Below are positions 24,801 to 39,800 of a DNA stretch of 64,000 nt, piece after piece. Positions within the stretch are counted from its first letter, which is position 1; each line of letters opens with the position of its first letter. Origin of the DNA: Phalacrocorax aristotelis (Eukaryota > Chordata > Aves > Suliformes > Phalacrocoracidae); NCBI RefSeq assembly GCF_949628215.1, contig NC_134277.1, positions 54,508,918 through 54,572,917 on the forward strand. The letters are read 5' to 3'. The notes below the pieces were generated by a model. It was not told where the DNA came from. It did no database searches and saw only the letters and a program-made list of their open reading frames with translations. Position numbers and translations under genes: made by a program.

Positions 24801-27800
24801 ATACATTTTTGTGTGTATACATATACACACACTTACGTATGTTTTGTGCATATATACACACATACACATTTATAAATACATATAGATATAAAAATTAAAA
24901 GAGTAAAACATAGGTTATTGTCAGCTAACACACAGCTTTCAGAATCTTAGTTTAGATTAAGGTCTCTAAACACTTAAGTACTCTGATCTTGCCCCATATA
25001 GGTTAGGTCAACAATTCTTCAGAGTAAAAGAAAACAATAGTTACTGATACATATCATTTATTAACCACAGTGGGGTTGCAGGTTACCATAATGTAGAATT
25101 GAAAACAGTATGTAAGTATACATATGAAAGAAAAGTGGAATGCATGTGTGCGTGCACCCACGCTTTCCACCTGTTTAGGAACACAGTCACTTGCCAGAGA
25201 CCGCACTTACGTGTTTGGTACTACCCTACCGTCCATCTGGAGCTGGGTAACCAAAATTATTAGCCACTTCTGAAAAAACCAGATGTCTCCTGAGTTACCA
25301 GATACCATGAACAACATATTTACCTTTGTAAAAATTGCCAACGGCATACCATACTGGTCCTCTTCCAAGCCAGATATAAGTCCTGGAACAAACACTGTGT
25401 GTCCTGTATTTGCTTGGGGCTGCACGGTGATTGGAAGGCTTTCTGAGCTCGCGCCTTCACTCGGAAGATTTTCAGCCTGGTCTGAGGCTATATTTTCACG
25501 TTCTCCTTCTTTCAAATTAGACTCCTCCAAAATGCTAGGATCTAAGGTCTCCCAGTCACTTTCAGAGGATGCTGGAGAAGTGCGGGCAGGAACTTTCAAG
25601 CGCTGCACAGTAGTACCATGGGAGGACTGAGCTCCGTTGCAAGTCTTCTCTGACTGGGAGAAAGGCACGTTTGCTTTTTGACTTTCCAGAGAATGGTCTC
25701 CTGCCATCTTCCTGCCTCCCTTTCCCATTCCCAAGTTTGTATTTGAAGTATCAGCAGCAGACACAGAAACATAACCATCTAACCGTGGTGTATTTTCCTG
25801 CAAGCCAGCATCCTCCGATATGCTCTTTCTTGGTCTATACAGTGAGCAGTCAGTAAGACCATGTTCAATCATACCTGGAAAGTGACAGCACGCAAGAATA
25901 TCAACATCTCAACAGAAGTGTGACTTCTGTTAAATAACATTAACAAGTACTCATGTATGCACAGTGGAGAAATCATGTATTTTAAAACACTGCTTTGAGG
26001 AGAGGGGTGAGAGTTAAAAAAACACGCAAACCCCACCCTTTCTCTCCTAAAGAATCTGCTCAAAATTTTTTGCTTTGAGAAGACTGGCTAGAAGCTAACA
26101 ATTCACAAGGTTAAGGGGTTTGGGTTTGTTTGTCTGTTTTTTCTTTTTTTGAAAGTCACATGTAGGAGGAAGAGGGAGGTTTGTATTTTCATTGTTTAAG
26201 GAACTTGGCAGGAATGTGATTTATTCGGGGTTCCACCTATGTTACCCACAGGCAATACAGAAGATGCAGCGGGTCCAGTTAAACACAAGAAATAACCCAT
26301 AGAGTGCAAGTAGTAGGTATTAGGCAATGTGACATACCAACATAACTCTGTTGTCACGTAAATTGTTTTCCAATTCAAACAGTACAGCCAGTCTCAGTTA
26401 TCACCAGAAAGCACATAAAAAGAAGTCCAAACTTCTCTTCTTACCAGGAAAGAGTGACAGGACAGTCATCAGAGCTCCCACCAATCTATTTACTGGAGAA
26501 ATATAAAACAGCACCTGGTGGCGGAAGGGAGTAGGGGTGGTGGGAAGAGAGCATGCAAGAAAGGAAAGGGGAATTAGGGAAGACAGAATGAGAAAAATAA
26601 AATTACAGTTAAACATGACAAAGATATACAGAACACATGCAAACTATTCAAGGCACTGCTTTTTATGTTATGTTAGAAAGCCTGCTTACCAACAAAAGCT
26701 CTTACAACATTTCCAAGTAAATATTTAAATATGTCTATTGCATCCTTTTATAATGTTTGTAATATATGTTTTATATACACATATGTGTGTAATAGATACA
26801 TGTCAATCATTCAGATTTGTCAGTCATTCGGATTTTTTCCCCAAATCGATCCAGTTACTGAATGACTGACAAAAAAAAGTTTACTGGCACGCAAATGTTG
26901 TTCCGCATAAATTCTTGTTCATCTGTAGTACACTAAAGTCTCTATTATAAATCAGAGGCCAAATAATCTCCATTCCAGGATTCTGACAAAAACCTATGCC
27001 AAAACATGTCTTCTAAGAAAACATATTAAAGATATGCAGATAAATGAAAAACAGCATAAATGCAGGATGCATTTATTACAGGTATCTTCCTATGATTAAA
27101 AAAAAATATTTTTGGAAACAGATGACATGACTGATTAACTTTGGTAAAGCACTTACAGCATAACATGGGAAAACAATCTCCTTAATTAAATCAGAGAGAC
27201 TGGGATTAGTAAATTAGTTAGGAATTCAAAAGGGGCATGTTAAAGGCTAGCAATGAAAGAAGAAACAAAAGAAAGACTGAATATTACTACTGGAGTTCCT
27301 CCAAGACAGGCCTTTAGGGGGAGGAAAGGAAAAAAGCCAACCCCCACCCCAAAAAAAAAAAAAAAAAAAGAAAAAAAATCAAAAACCACATGCAAGTCAA
27401 CTTGTTTAACAATGCCATTTTTACATGCTTAAGCAGCACAATACTAGTAAAATATACATGAGCATTACAGGGAATCATCAATGCAAAGGAATACAAAATG
27501 ATCTAACCTGATGACTTTGCAGGCCAGTTTAATAGGTTTATGATGAAATTAAAAGTGCAAGTTTGCAGACTTAGACTTAAAAGATTTCTGCTGCAAGCTA
27601 GAAAGACACTTTAGAAGTGACTGATGAGTAATAGCTCATGTTCCACTAGCTTTTGCCAATCTACAAGCTAGTGAATTGATGGAACCAAGAGAAAGCCCTA
27701 TGCAGTCCTAACACATTCCAGACAATGTTTAATGGTACCTCAGCTAGAAATAGAGTGTATATATACTCTTGAACATAGAAAAAAAAAATTGTACAAGATA

Positions 27801-30800
27801 GGTGAATTCAAATCACAACAGCCACAGAAAAAGCATAAGAAGAACAAGCAGGTCATCTGAGAAAAGAATTTTGGCTGATTCCAATGGGAATAAAAAAAGT
27901 CTAACTTTTTGATGCTGCTCTACAATGCATGTATGAAAGATGCATGATATAATACCAGTGAACTACAACAGAAACCCTATGATATACTCCTACAGATTTA
28001 GATTTTCAGATACCATGCGTTCCTAGCCAAACTTATTTTTAAGCTTACAAAAACAATTAATTCTATAAAGTACCACCTTGTTTTCAAGGTATCTATTCCA
28101 GCCTAGGTTTTTGTTTGGGTGTACTGTTTACTAAGCCAAGTACTTTTCTATATTTGTTCCATCAAGTTCCTCTGCCACCTTTCCGTCCATGTGGATGCAC
28201 ACTTCCTTACCCCTCCCACCCCTGTTACATGGCCTACAACATTTACATCAGCAAACTGGGTGGTCCTGGCAGCAGTAAAGTCCAATGATCACCATCTGGA
28301 AGTAGTCTTCCAGCCTAATAACAGCTGACAGGTGAAAAAAAAAGTTGTTTAACCTGTGGAAAGGCATCAACCAAACTGCTATGGATTAAAGGAAATCCGT
28401 CTGTGGCATTCAGGCATTTTTCAGCTCTAGGAAAACTGACATTACTAGTGGCTTCTTGCATATTTATTTAAGGTCTTTTAACATACAGATTCCCATAGTT
28501 ACTCTGGAACCTTAACATCTGCCAGAAAACAGGGAGTGCCAGAAAACCAAACCTCTTCCTTTTGAAATTGCAGGTGTTGTCTTCCTATTTGAGCTTAGGG
28601 AAAAACAGAGCAACCTGCAGGTTTACTCAATAAACACCCAATTATTTTTGAAACAATTTCCTATGTTTGAGTCATATGAACATGCTTGGGAGACCCTCCT
28701 TCTCCCCTGTTCCTGTACATTTATGTCTTGTGGTTTGAGCAGCTTCAGACAAGAACTGTATCTCAGTAAAGCATTTTATTTATATATGTTCAAATGCTGT
28801 ACTGACCTAATGAAATGCTATCCTAATTTTTTTTCAACAGATCAGTAGACATACTTTACAAAATCTTAACTGGAAAGTATTTTTCCACTTACGGTTTAAA
28901 AGAAAAAAGAGTTACTGTAGACTTTCAGAACACATTAAGTTATTTTTGGGAAAAAGCTTGCATATCAAGTCTTGATTACATACATTTCTACATGTGTACT
29001 CCTACTATGTCAATCATATTTTCTCAAGTATACCCTTTACATAGCCTTTAATATAGCATTCTGTAGCATATGGTTCTTTGATGCGGAAACTGCATTTATT
29101 CTCATCAATAAATACTTAGAACTGTCAAGGTATATCTAACTCACAGAATTAAGTGACAAGTGCAAAAGCTTTGGAGAAGCTGCTACTTCTATTTTTAAAA
29201 GCCATATTTACTGCCTCACAAAAGATACCTAGGCCTTGGATATAGACTTTAAAAAAACAAAACCAAACTAAACCCACAACTGGTTCGATAGCTTATAGAT
29301 TAGGTCCTACTAACTTTCCAGTTGCAGCTAACAGGAAATTCTAATGCTCATTCTCAGTGCTCTGAAGAAGCTGGGTTTTAACACAGCAAATTCACTGAAG
29401 AAAAAGTGACAATTGGGAAACTGAAACAAAACTTTAAACAAAAATTTTAAAAAGCAAACAAAAAAGTCCTTGCATAAATGTGTCTGCAAGCTGATACACA
29501 GTCATTTCACTGGAAGTTCTTGTTCCAGGGTATTAATATATACCCTGAACAAATGTGTCTACTATTTCACATCTGCTTGTACATTTTGCATATTCCACTT
29601 AAATTCCTAAGATAGCATTGCTTCTGAGGCAGTAAGGCAGCCCAAATAAAACAGCGAGCCTAGAATTCAACAGTTTTTACCAGTTTATAATCTGAGTTCA
29701 GCCTGACCTAACAGATACCTGCAGCAGACAACATAGAGCTTTACCTATGCAATTCAGGTCTGAAGGACGCTTCTAGCACTCACTTCCTTTGGTATGCCTA
29801 TTTAAAGCCCGAACCAGAGGTTCTACTTACTTAGTGCCTGTTAAGCTGTATACTCCCTTTTAGCTACCAGCATTTCCTGTCGGTCCCTTCACACATGTAC
29901 CTATTTGCATTATGTGTACCTTCCCTATCTTTTGTAATGTTAAGTTTCTCCACTCATATTTAATCACATTTTACTTACTCTGGCTGGCACGGCTATTAAT
30001 AAGGCAGAGCGTGGACAGAAGTAGAGGCAAATTTATACATCAACACACAGCTGTTACTGTTGCTCAATTTATATATGGATGCAAAGTATACTTTTACTTT
30101 ATTTTACTTAAATTTATCACTAGTATATTCTACATAACTTCATATGAAAAAAAATTTAACAATTGCATTTCTATTTCAATTGCCTGCCTCAGCCTACGAA
30201 ATGTTACCTTTTTCTCTAGAAGAATCAATTTAAAAAGGATCAAGACCTGAAAAAAACACAAAAATAAAAGACATCATGAGTGGACCAGTGTCATTTATCA
30301 AAAATACTGTACAAGCAATCTCTTATTCAGGATGTTAGTCACTGCATAATCGTCAAATGACCAAATACATTTGACCAGTGAAACCCAGTATTCCAAAACC
30401 CTTTCTCCACCTGAGCACTCATTTCAAAATAGCATTTGAGATGCAAAGAAAACCCTGCACAAACTAGAATTGCGTAATTTAAATCATACAAAGCTTATCA
30501 GAAATAACATGTTGTGTAATCCCAGAATTTTAAAAAACAGTAAACTGCCTAAACATAAAAGAATTCCTTCACAGAAATACAGAAAAGAATTCAGCAAAAT
30601 ACCAAGTATAGCATTTACGTCGCCTAATTTTAGGCATCTACAGATGAGGCATCTAGACCAGAAGTGGCTGTCCAGACTTTCTATACTCAAAGAAAAACAC
30701 ACATGCTTCTGGGGCATGACTGGCAGACATCTGAAGTTAAAGAAAAATGAGTTCTACCCCAAAAATCTACTGAGCAGGCAAAAAAATACACCATGAAATC

Positions 30801-33800
30801 CAGATTCTCTTAATTTGCTTCCTTGATGCCTCTCAGTTAATAAAAGATTCTAAATGCTATTTGTACCTTAGCTATAAGGATACACACTCAATTTCAATAG
30901 TCATTAGGAAAAAAAGAAGAGGTGAAAGTCCCCTCAGGCTCTATGATGGCAGAAGCTGCAAAAATTACAAGATACAGGGAAAAATGCTCCAAGTTGTGTC
31001 TGCACAGACTCTAGCAGTGTTGTTCTACCACATTTGTCTGATGAGAAGCAGGAAATAGAAAGACGACTGTAACTGACATACCACTTACACTTTGAGAGAG
31101 GACTAAAGAAATGTCACACAAACCTAGAAATCTCCAGGGGATCCAGCAGACAAAACTTCTCAGCCTGGAACTTACTTTCACTGAAGTTATGTAGGCAGAA
31201 GGGGAAGGGAAATCAGAACACTGTAACCACAAGTACTTAGGAAACAGTCGTCTTACTCCTAGCTCAGGTAAGTCTAGACATGTTTATTTTTCAGTTCCTC
31301 ACTAATCATTTTACTCCACAAAATAAGTGCTGTACTTACTATATCCAGCAGAGAACACCTACCTTATGTCTAAAGTGAAGAACAAGATCCCGAGGAGACA
31401 GACCTGAGATACCAAAGAGAGAGCAATTATTACAGTTTAATAGCTAGTAGAGACTAACTTACTTCTTGTCACCATTTTCCAGGGGGAGGGGGGCACCCAT
31501 TATGCATTTTATGTGAACCTGGTTATTTCAATAGCAGAACTCATACAAAATTCTTTCTTTTGAGCAGGAACAAGAGTTAAATCTACAACGGAGACAATAA
31601 TAACATAAATAGTCACACTCAGTTACTCCTGTTGACTGCCAAACAGCATTATGGAAACACTGAATGTGTTGTCCATGTGCAATGTCTATGCATTCAGAAA
31701 ACACTGGGAAGAATCAGAATTGAGTGGGAGATATCCCAAATAACAGGTAGATGAAAGCTTGAGCACCCCACACCATCAAATAGTTCCATCTAAAAATTAG
31801 GAAGGTAGTTTCCCAAAAGCAGCCAAGCAGTTGCTTGTCAGACACTTAGGTCAAGAGGTAACATGGCTTTCAACCTACAATTAACCCCTATTATGAAAGG
31901 AACACTACCTTTATTTGACATTTATTTAAATCCGTTAATAAAGAAATGCATAACAATACTGTGCAGGCACACAGGCCTCTGGTGCTTAATTTCTTAATGC
32001 ACATAGACAACTTAGCTTGGGAAGGAAATGTGTTGATTAGTGTAACGTTATCTCTGCTGCTTGTACAAAAGCCACTTACCAAGATAAACTTGTGACCCTT
32101 CTAGCAACGTACTGCCCAAGGAACTATTCATATGATCATAAAGTTCCTGTAAAAGTTAGAACAAAGTAAAAAAAAAACCCAGAAGCCATTAATGGCACAC
32201 GGTCACGCAAAATCCAGAATAAAGAGAATTCACTTATTCAAGGATTTCAATGTCTTATTCCAGATAGAAAGTAAAATTTTACTAATGGAGTCAAAGAAGA
32301 TACACGCTGACAATCGCACTCATGCTTATATTTCATTACAAATCAGAAAGCTGACCCTCTGTCAGATTAGGGTAGTTCATTTAGTTCACATTATTACGAG
32401 AGCCGAATAACTGACTTGCCTATGCAAATGTAACATTTGAGCACTAATTAAAACCACTGAAGTCTGTAGCCATACACTGAAAGCTTTGTTCTGTGTGGCT
32501 ATTGCTTAAAAGTTACCTTTAGAATTGAAATTTGCGAGAAGTCTTTTTCTTCAAAATACGCATGTGTAATGAGTTGCAGCTTTGCCTGAAGTAACCCATA
32601 CAAAGGCTTGGAAGGAAAACAAACACAAAAGCAAGTAAAGAAAATTTCGTCGCTCATTCTGAACTTCAGTCTTCTCCCATTCTTATCTTGCAATACAGAC
32701 ACATTATTACACAGAGGTCATGGAGGAGCAGTCCTTAGTTGCTAACTCACAGCATCCTTCTCCTGTCCTCATTTTAAATGATGATAATTCTATTTTCTTC
32801 CCATTTGCGCATACCATACCATCACTGAACATCTTTCTGGAAAAGTACTTTCCTGCTTTAAAGCTGCTCATGCAGCTCCAGTAATAGTTCTTTATTCATC
32901 TTTAAGCACAGAAATAATTTCTGTTCCCTGCCTGGTGACCAGTAGGTTTTGCTAAATATGCAGAAATACAGGACGTTCCTCCAAAACAAGAGTACGCTGT
33001 ATGTATGACTATCTTCAAACCTCTTTCACAGTTGTCAATACCCACTCTTTCCAGTCATTATATTGGCCAAACCCTTAATCCTACTACTCGAATAATGTTA
33101 GTAGCACTTAAGAATAATCAAAGTGTAAATAGATATCCTGGTCCCTGACAAAAGGCAGACACTTTTACAATTGCTTGTACAAGGAGATACCAGTTCAAGG
33201 CGGCTCACTCAAACGCCATAGACTTTGATTCAATTTTACTTCAGCATTTTGTTACCCTCTGCAAGAGATGTTTGGAGCCAAAAGTTCCAAATAAGAACAC
33301 GGAAAACAAATCCTTTTTAATATCTTATTTGAAAGCGTTTTGGGAGTTAAACAAACATTCTTACCAGCTGACTGAGAACACAGACACTTTTCTGTACTGT
33401 TTCTCGGGTGATGTCTGCTTGCCGTACTTTTAATGCCTAAGAAATAGAAGTATTATAGTATTTTTTTACCCATGCACAATTTCAAAAATAATTCTTTCAC
33501 AGGTCTAGTTGCCAGCCCCTATTTAAACAAAATCCTAAAACTGACTGCCTTCCATGGTGGAATATCCAAACCATGCAACAGTATGCCCTTACCTAGTAAA
33601 AATGGTCATAACACTCATATGTCAGAGTGGTGTTCTCATCTTACTGTGCACAGCAAAGATCCAAGTACAGCTGTGATGATAAACAGAGGACTGTTTAAAA
33701 GACATTAGCATGAGAAAAAGGCAATAACCCTGGAAAAGGCAATGGCATTTTAACAGGGTAATTTAACAGAAGAGAAGCCACAACATGTCACTTGTCACTC

Positions 33801-36800
33801 GTTATGCTCTAACATCTGTGAAAATGGACCAGGTTGAAAAGTCTTTGCCTAGAAACTGTTTGTTTTATACTCAAGGATTTTCTTTAAGCCACCCACAAAA
33901 TAAAGGAGGTATCATCTGCAGAATCATCTACGCTCTCAGCCAGACCAAATGGTCCCGGCACTTAACAGCAGGCCTAGAAAGGGTGGCGGCAAAAATACAG
34001 CCAAGTGACTCACTTAATTGTACAAAACAGCAAGTGTCCGGACTGCAGCCCACACATCAATAGGACAGATGGAAAGAGTGCTAGAGCTGTCATATGAAAC
34101 ACATTGTTTCTATCCTACTTGTTCCAAAGAGTTCATTTTAAACATCTATTTACCTTCTTAATTGGTTACTAAACAGCATAAACTGGAATCAAAAGCACAA
34201 TAAAGTCAAGTTATTGCATAGTTAAAGAAAGCAATACTCTAAATTCCAGAATACAGTGAAGGCTGGCTGCGAAGATAAGCGAACTCAAATCAACATGGAC
34301 TTCGTTCAAAAGAAATGGAATTAAGATCTGCATGTGTGAAGTTTCTCCTACAGCATAAACAGGAACTTGAAATATAATCAAGGTATGATTAACAATAAAA
34401 CAGAGTCCATAATTTACATCTTCTGAATATGTGACTCATTTAAAACTCAAACCCACATGGCATTCCAGATTCTTGCCATTTCACTGGAAGAGGGAGTAAT
34501 TTTTCAAGAGATTTGTAATAACTAAGTGCTTTATGAAAGTATAGGACTTTTGAAAATATGGGCAGATTCTAGGAGATCAAGTACATAATTTCCTCAGTGT
34601 CATCAGGTACACACTGTAGTGCTCATCAATTTTTCAGCTTTACTGCTGAAAGTTCAGTATTGGTAAGCAGCTACAATGACTGAGAAGGTCACAGTCTACT
34701 CTGCAAGTGTACTTTTGGCAAGGAAGGTAGGTGAAGAGAAACATCCCTACACTTGCATGGTCAGATCGTAGGAAATACTCCAAAAATTCTTCACGGTCAC
34801 ACACTGAGAAATTTCAACTTTTTCCACCCAAGAGGCCTACTTCCTGGAAGCATGACTTGGCTGCCTGCAGACTGTCAGCTTCGTTTTGCTGCTTGGTGCT
34901 GATACCTGGATTAGCACTCAAGAACCAAAACATATTTTTCAGTTGCCTTAAACATTTCAGAAGATCACAATATGCCTGCTGACATAAGAGAAAGAAACAG
35001 TTCTCAAGTTGCGTAGCTAGCTACCATGCACATTTTCATAGATTTTTTAAATGTAAGCTGATCATGCAATTTGACTGTTGGTGTAAGGCAAGCCACTGAA
35101 TTTTAGGGTTCTTAATGCATCAAGCCTATTATTTCATGAATATAATACACAATTTGGAAAGTTACCTTCGCTTCAATCTGCCTATAGCAAGAAACACCAT
35201 ATACTGTGGTTCGATCCCCACATCTTGGAGGCAAATGGAAAAACACGGTATCTATGAAAACAAAAAGACTGTTTCATAAGTCACAAAAGTTCAGTATTTT
35301 TATTTTCAACATCACTTATTTATAAAAGGTTTACTGCTGAAAATACTGGCACACTCATTTTCTGAGACTTAAAAAAAAAAAGAAAGAAAGAAAATGTCAT
35401 CTATAAAGCTATGCCTGCACCCAAATTAATTTCCAAACTGCAAGAAGGTTTGTGGAAGAATCTCCAGCTGTGCTGATATGGATATTCTAACAATAGCCTC
35501 ATGTTTAGCCTGACCAAGCTCCTGTAAGTCCTCTGATGGGCTCTCAGAAGCAGCTACTGACAGCAGAGAAGCACCACTGAAACCTACAGGCATGCTGCTT
35601 TCCCAATTCAGTACAGAGGAGCAAAGACAAGGCACTATGAGGCAAGGTGTACAGTTGGAGTGCAATACTATTAAGAAGGCCAATGCAATGAAGATAGGGA
35701 GAAAAAAACACCAAGGAGGACATCTACAGTTGACATCTACCTGCTAACACTGCCAAGGTAGGTATCCGTGAAGCAGCATCACTGTGGTAACGAAAAGGAT
35801 TTGTGAATCCTAGTCTCACAAAAAATAATTACTGTCTCTGTGCAAGTGTGGCATCAAAGAAAAAACCTCTATAAAATATGACAAGAGAAAGGCTTTTATG
35901 GCTTGAGATATACACACACACACACACGCATTTGCTAATACTGCAAAAAAGTTGCTAAATCCTAAGTAAAGGAGAGGGCATTATGACTGCCTTTCAAAAC
36001 ATGAGTGAAATCTGGTTTGAAACCAACTATTAATTTTCTGTTTGCTTCATAGTAACAAAATGAGACAATCCCATATGCAGTAAAATCCAACAGAAGGAGG
36101 GCCTGTTTATAACAAAGCTTTCCTTGATCAGGTTTGATTATATTATAAATATCACCAAGGGTTTTAGAAAGCCTTTAAGACTATTTCCTGTACCAAGTCT
36201 TCCGCTTTCCAAAAATGTAACTATTAGTGGGAATTAGTTTAAAACTCAAAAATAGATATCTAATGAAGTTACAGTAAATGTAACTATTAACTGAAGTGTA
36301 TTTTCCTGTTTCAAGTTAATATGTATTCTTGCCTACAAAACACAAGGATATACATCAGTTTTGTTGCCAAATCTTTTTCTTTTTTCCCCTACCAAAATAA
36401 CACATTGATAATCTTTTAGTGCAGCAGTGAAAATAATCAAAGTTGAGCATTAACAGGGATGGTACTGAGCCAAGAGAGAACAGGTATGTGGAGCTGCATA
36501 TGATTTCCCTGGCTTTGAATGCAGCCTACTGCTCATTACATATTTAACAATGCAGAAATTAAACAAAATTCATGACCTAGAGCAGAGTCAGAGAGACCCT
36601 TATTGCTGCTAGGAAGGGGATTATTTTGATACTACTCCTTTGCTTCCACATGAGGTCTCTGGAAGCTGGAGAATTAGGAAAGTACATCAACTTAAAAAAA
36701 TCTTATTAGAAGTAGTATTAAAGGGTTTCTGTGATTTTGGTGTTATAATTGACTTCCTTGTTCACTGCTGTGCAGAAAAAAAGATGAAATAACCAAACAT

Positions 36801-39800
36801 GCATATAAATGTCAAGCGATGACCTGAACTGCTGTCAAATAAACATAGATATAAATGCAACACTACACCAAAAAACCCTCAACCTGGAGCAATTTTATTG
36901 GTACCTACGTGGCAAAAGAATCATTCTATCTTCATTCCACTGACAAATACACTAAAGCTCCTGTTCCTGCCCTTTACATTTGCTGGTTTTCAAAATATGC
37001 CATTCTATAGACATTGAATGACTTGTAGGTCATTCTAAAAATCTCTAAATTAGTGAAGGAAAAAAGATCATAGTACCTACATACATTACAAAGCTGAATT
37101 TTAGAATTTCATTTTTCCCTTATCTCAAAACTGGACTAGGTTTTATTCAAGAGTTTATTCTCCACTCAAAGAACTTCTGAGAAAGCTGGTAGCCTTGTTT
37201 TGCACGAGGACTACACACAAATGCTATGCAACCCTTAAGCACTTATTGACATCTGATTTTTTAATATGGGAAGTACACCTTTATCATCTACTTTCACTTT
37301 AAACTCTGAAGCAACATATGATTGCCAATGTATTTTGCAGCTTAAATAAAAAGTTACAGGAAGTCTAATAGTGAAAAGAATTGTTGATCAATTGTTCAGA
37401 TATCAGGATTTTTCTTTTGGTTGCAGTCAAACCAGTACGTACAACAACTTCTCTCATTGCTTACCTTCCTGATAGTTGTGAGCGCCATCTGGTAGGGCAA
37501 GAAATGGTAAGTATTTCCACTCCTCTGGTAAACTGTGGCTATCATGTCCTTCTCCAGGCTTTAGGGGGGGATAGGAAAATTCAACCTAAACAAACAAACA
37601 CACATAGAGAGGAGGAAAAGAGAATACGTTACTGTTACCAAACAAGCAAGCCTCTGTGATTACGCCTAGGACCTTTTCTGCAGCAATGGTATGAAATGAA
37701 GTTTTTTCTTCCTAGTAGCATTCCTTGTCTCTTCCTCCAAAGCACCCATGGACTGACTCATGTGTGGTCTAACTGACAGGCCCTGGGCAGGTTTGGCTTC
37801 CAAAGTCCTTCCATCCAGCCTTGTACCTTTTCCTCAAGAGAAATATGAAACAGATGTTCAAGCAGAAAACATCACCCAGCAGCTGAATACCTTCTCCCCT
37901 GTATTCACACAGCCAGCAGCACATTGCTGCACCTGCAATGCCAGCAGGGGTCATTGCTGGGGCACGTACATCCCGAAATCAGATTTGGCTTCTCAGCCCC
38001 TGAAGTGCTCATGACTAGGTAACACTAACACATGCAAGCCTCTGTTTTACTCTATCAAATGTTGAATAATCTCAGAAACTATACTTACAGCAAAATACTG
38101 CTTTAAAATATTTTTATGTCCTTGATTGCAATGAGTGCTACACATTGGCCTGAAGTACCTTCTTTCCCTTTCCTTTCAATTTCACCTTTCCTTTGCCATT
38201 TACCTCTTTTTCCCAGCAACAGGGACAACCTTTGTATTCCTTGCACTACACTACATGTCTACCACAGATCCTCATAATCAGCATCTTCGCAGTACTATCC
38301 TTTCATCTTCTTTTCCTATGGAGACCTCCTCTGGGTTTCCAGCCACTTTCACCAACTTTTTTCCAGACATGAATTTTTAAAATTACTGAACAAAGCATGA
38401 CAAAGCAAGCACACAGAAAATCTTAACATTTGATGGATGATAAAAGCACTGTAAAGGATCAGAGTACTGAAGAAATGGGAAATAAATCAAGAAAAGTGAA
38501 ATTCTTCACCTTAACACATGGTGTCACTCTTTCTATGACTGTTGCCAACTTGGAAAAAGCACAAAGGACAAGAAAACACCACAAGAAATCAGCCTTGCTA
38601 CTTGCTGTATAAATTTCACGGTTTTTTTATTCTTCACATTATAAAAGAGATATTGAATATATCCACAAAAAAAACAAAGGTCTGTTGAAAGACCAAAATC
38701 CTGAGCTAAAGGTAACCCACCCACAAAGAAGAATTATGCAAGGGGGTGGAAAAAAAAAAAAACACCACGAAACAAAAACAAAACCCAAAAAGACATATGC
38801 TAGAAAAAGGCTTCATTTTGACTGGGGAAGGAGGAGGGAGTCCACACCCTGTCTTGTATTTAGTTATCAAAAATCCATAGAACCTTTTAAACAAAATATG
38901 CCATTAAGCAGAACAGAAGAGCATCTGACTTCCAAAGGAGAGACAAACACTGGAATTAGCACCTGTACAAGGAGCAGAGAAATTGCCTGCCATTTAGTAC
39001 ATACAAATCCCCAGACTTCCCTGCTATTCTTTTCAAATCACAGATTATAAGAAAATTAAAATGTTAGATAGAGGCTTCATGTAAATATCTGAGAAGAGGA
39101 CTGTATCACACAATTTGATGCTGTCCAAATTCAAACTGGCTGGCTGAAACCACTGTTTACAGAATTACTACTGGGTTCTTGCAGAAGGAGTAACCTTAGC
39201 AATAAAGCACAGCTCCTAAGTTTTAAAACACAGATAGTCAAGGAGCATCTACACTAATGTCTTGGATCAGGTATGTTATTTCACTGCATGGCCAACAGAG
39301 AGGAGTTTGGATTCACCCTCTGCAGGAGCTTGTTTCCAAACACAGAGAAAACCTTGGGTCCCTTAGATTTCAGTGAATACCTTCAGAGCATCATTCCTGA
39401 CAGGAAAATACTGTAAGGATCTAAGACATCATTGCTTCCAAGCCTTCACAGGATTACAATTGCATTTTCTATTCCAAGCAAAATAATGAATTAAAAGACA
39501 TATTTAAAGGAAAGAAGGGTAGGATAATTCAAGCTGTATGAAAAATGTGTTCTGAGTCTAAGGCTTGTTAGACAAAACAGACAAAAGGACTATTAAGTCC
39601 TTTTTAAAGTCTAGAATAAAGCTGAGAGATCTGGCTCCTGTGTTGTTTTGACAGCATGAAATTTGCTGAAGAACTACTTTGTTCTAAATCACAATATGCT
39701 ATCAACACCTCAGCTGCTACCAGATGCTCCCAGCAACAGGGATTTCTGCAGGCTGACTGTCCCAAATTCAACAAACTGGACAGGCATTAGTGACACTGAT

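Noticed and set aside
25283-25630. 115-codon + strand frame opposite AVL9 exon 10
   Set aside because: It is the antisense of a verified coding exon and encodes nothing recognisable.
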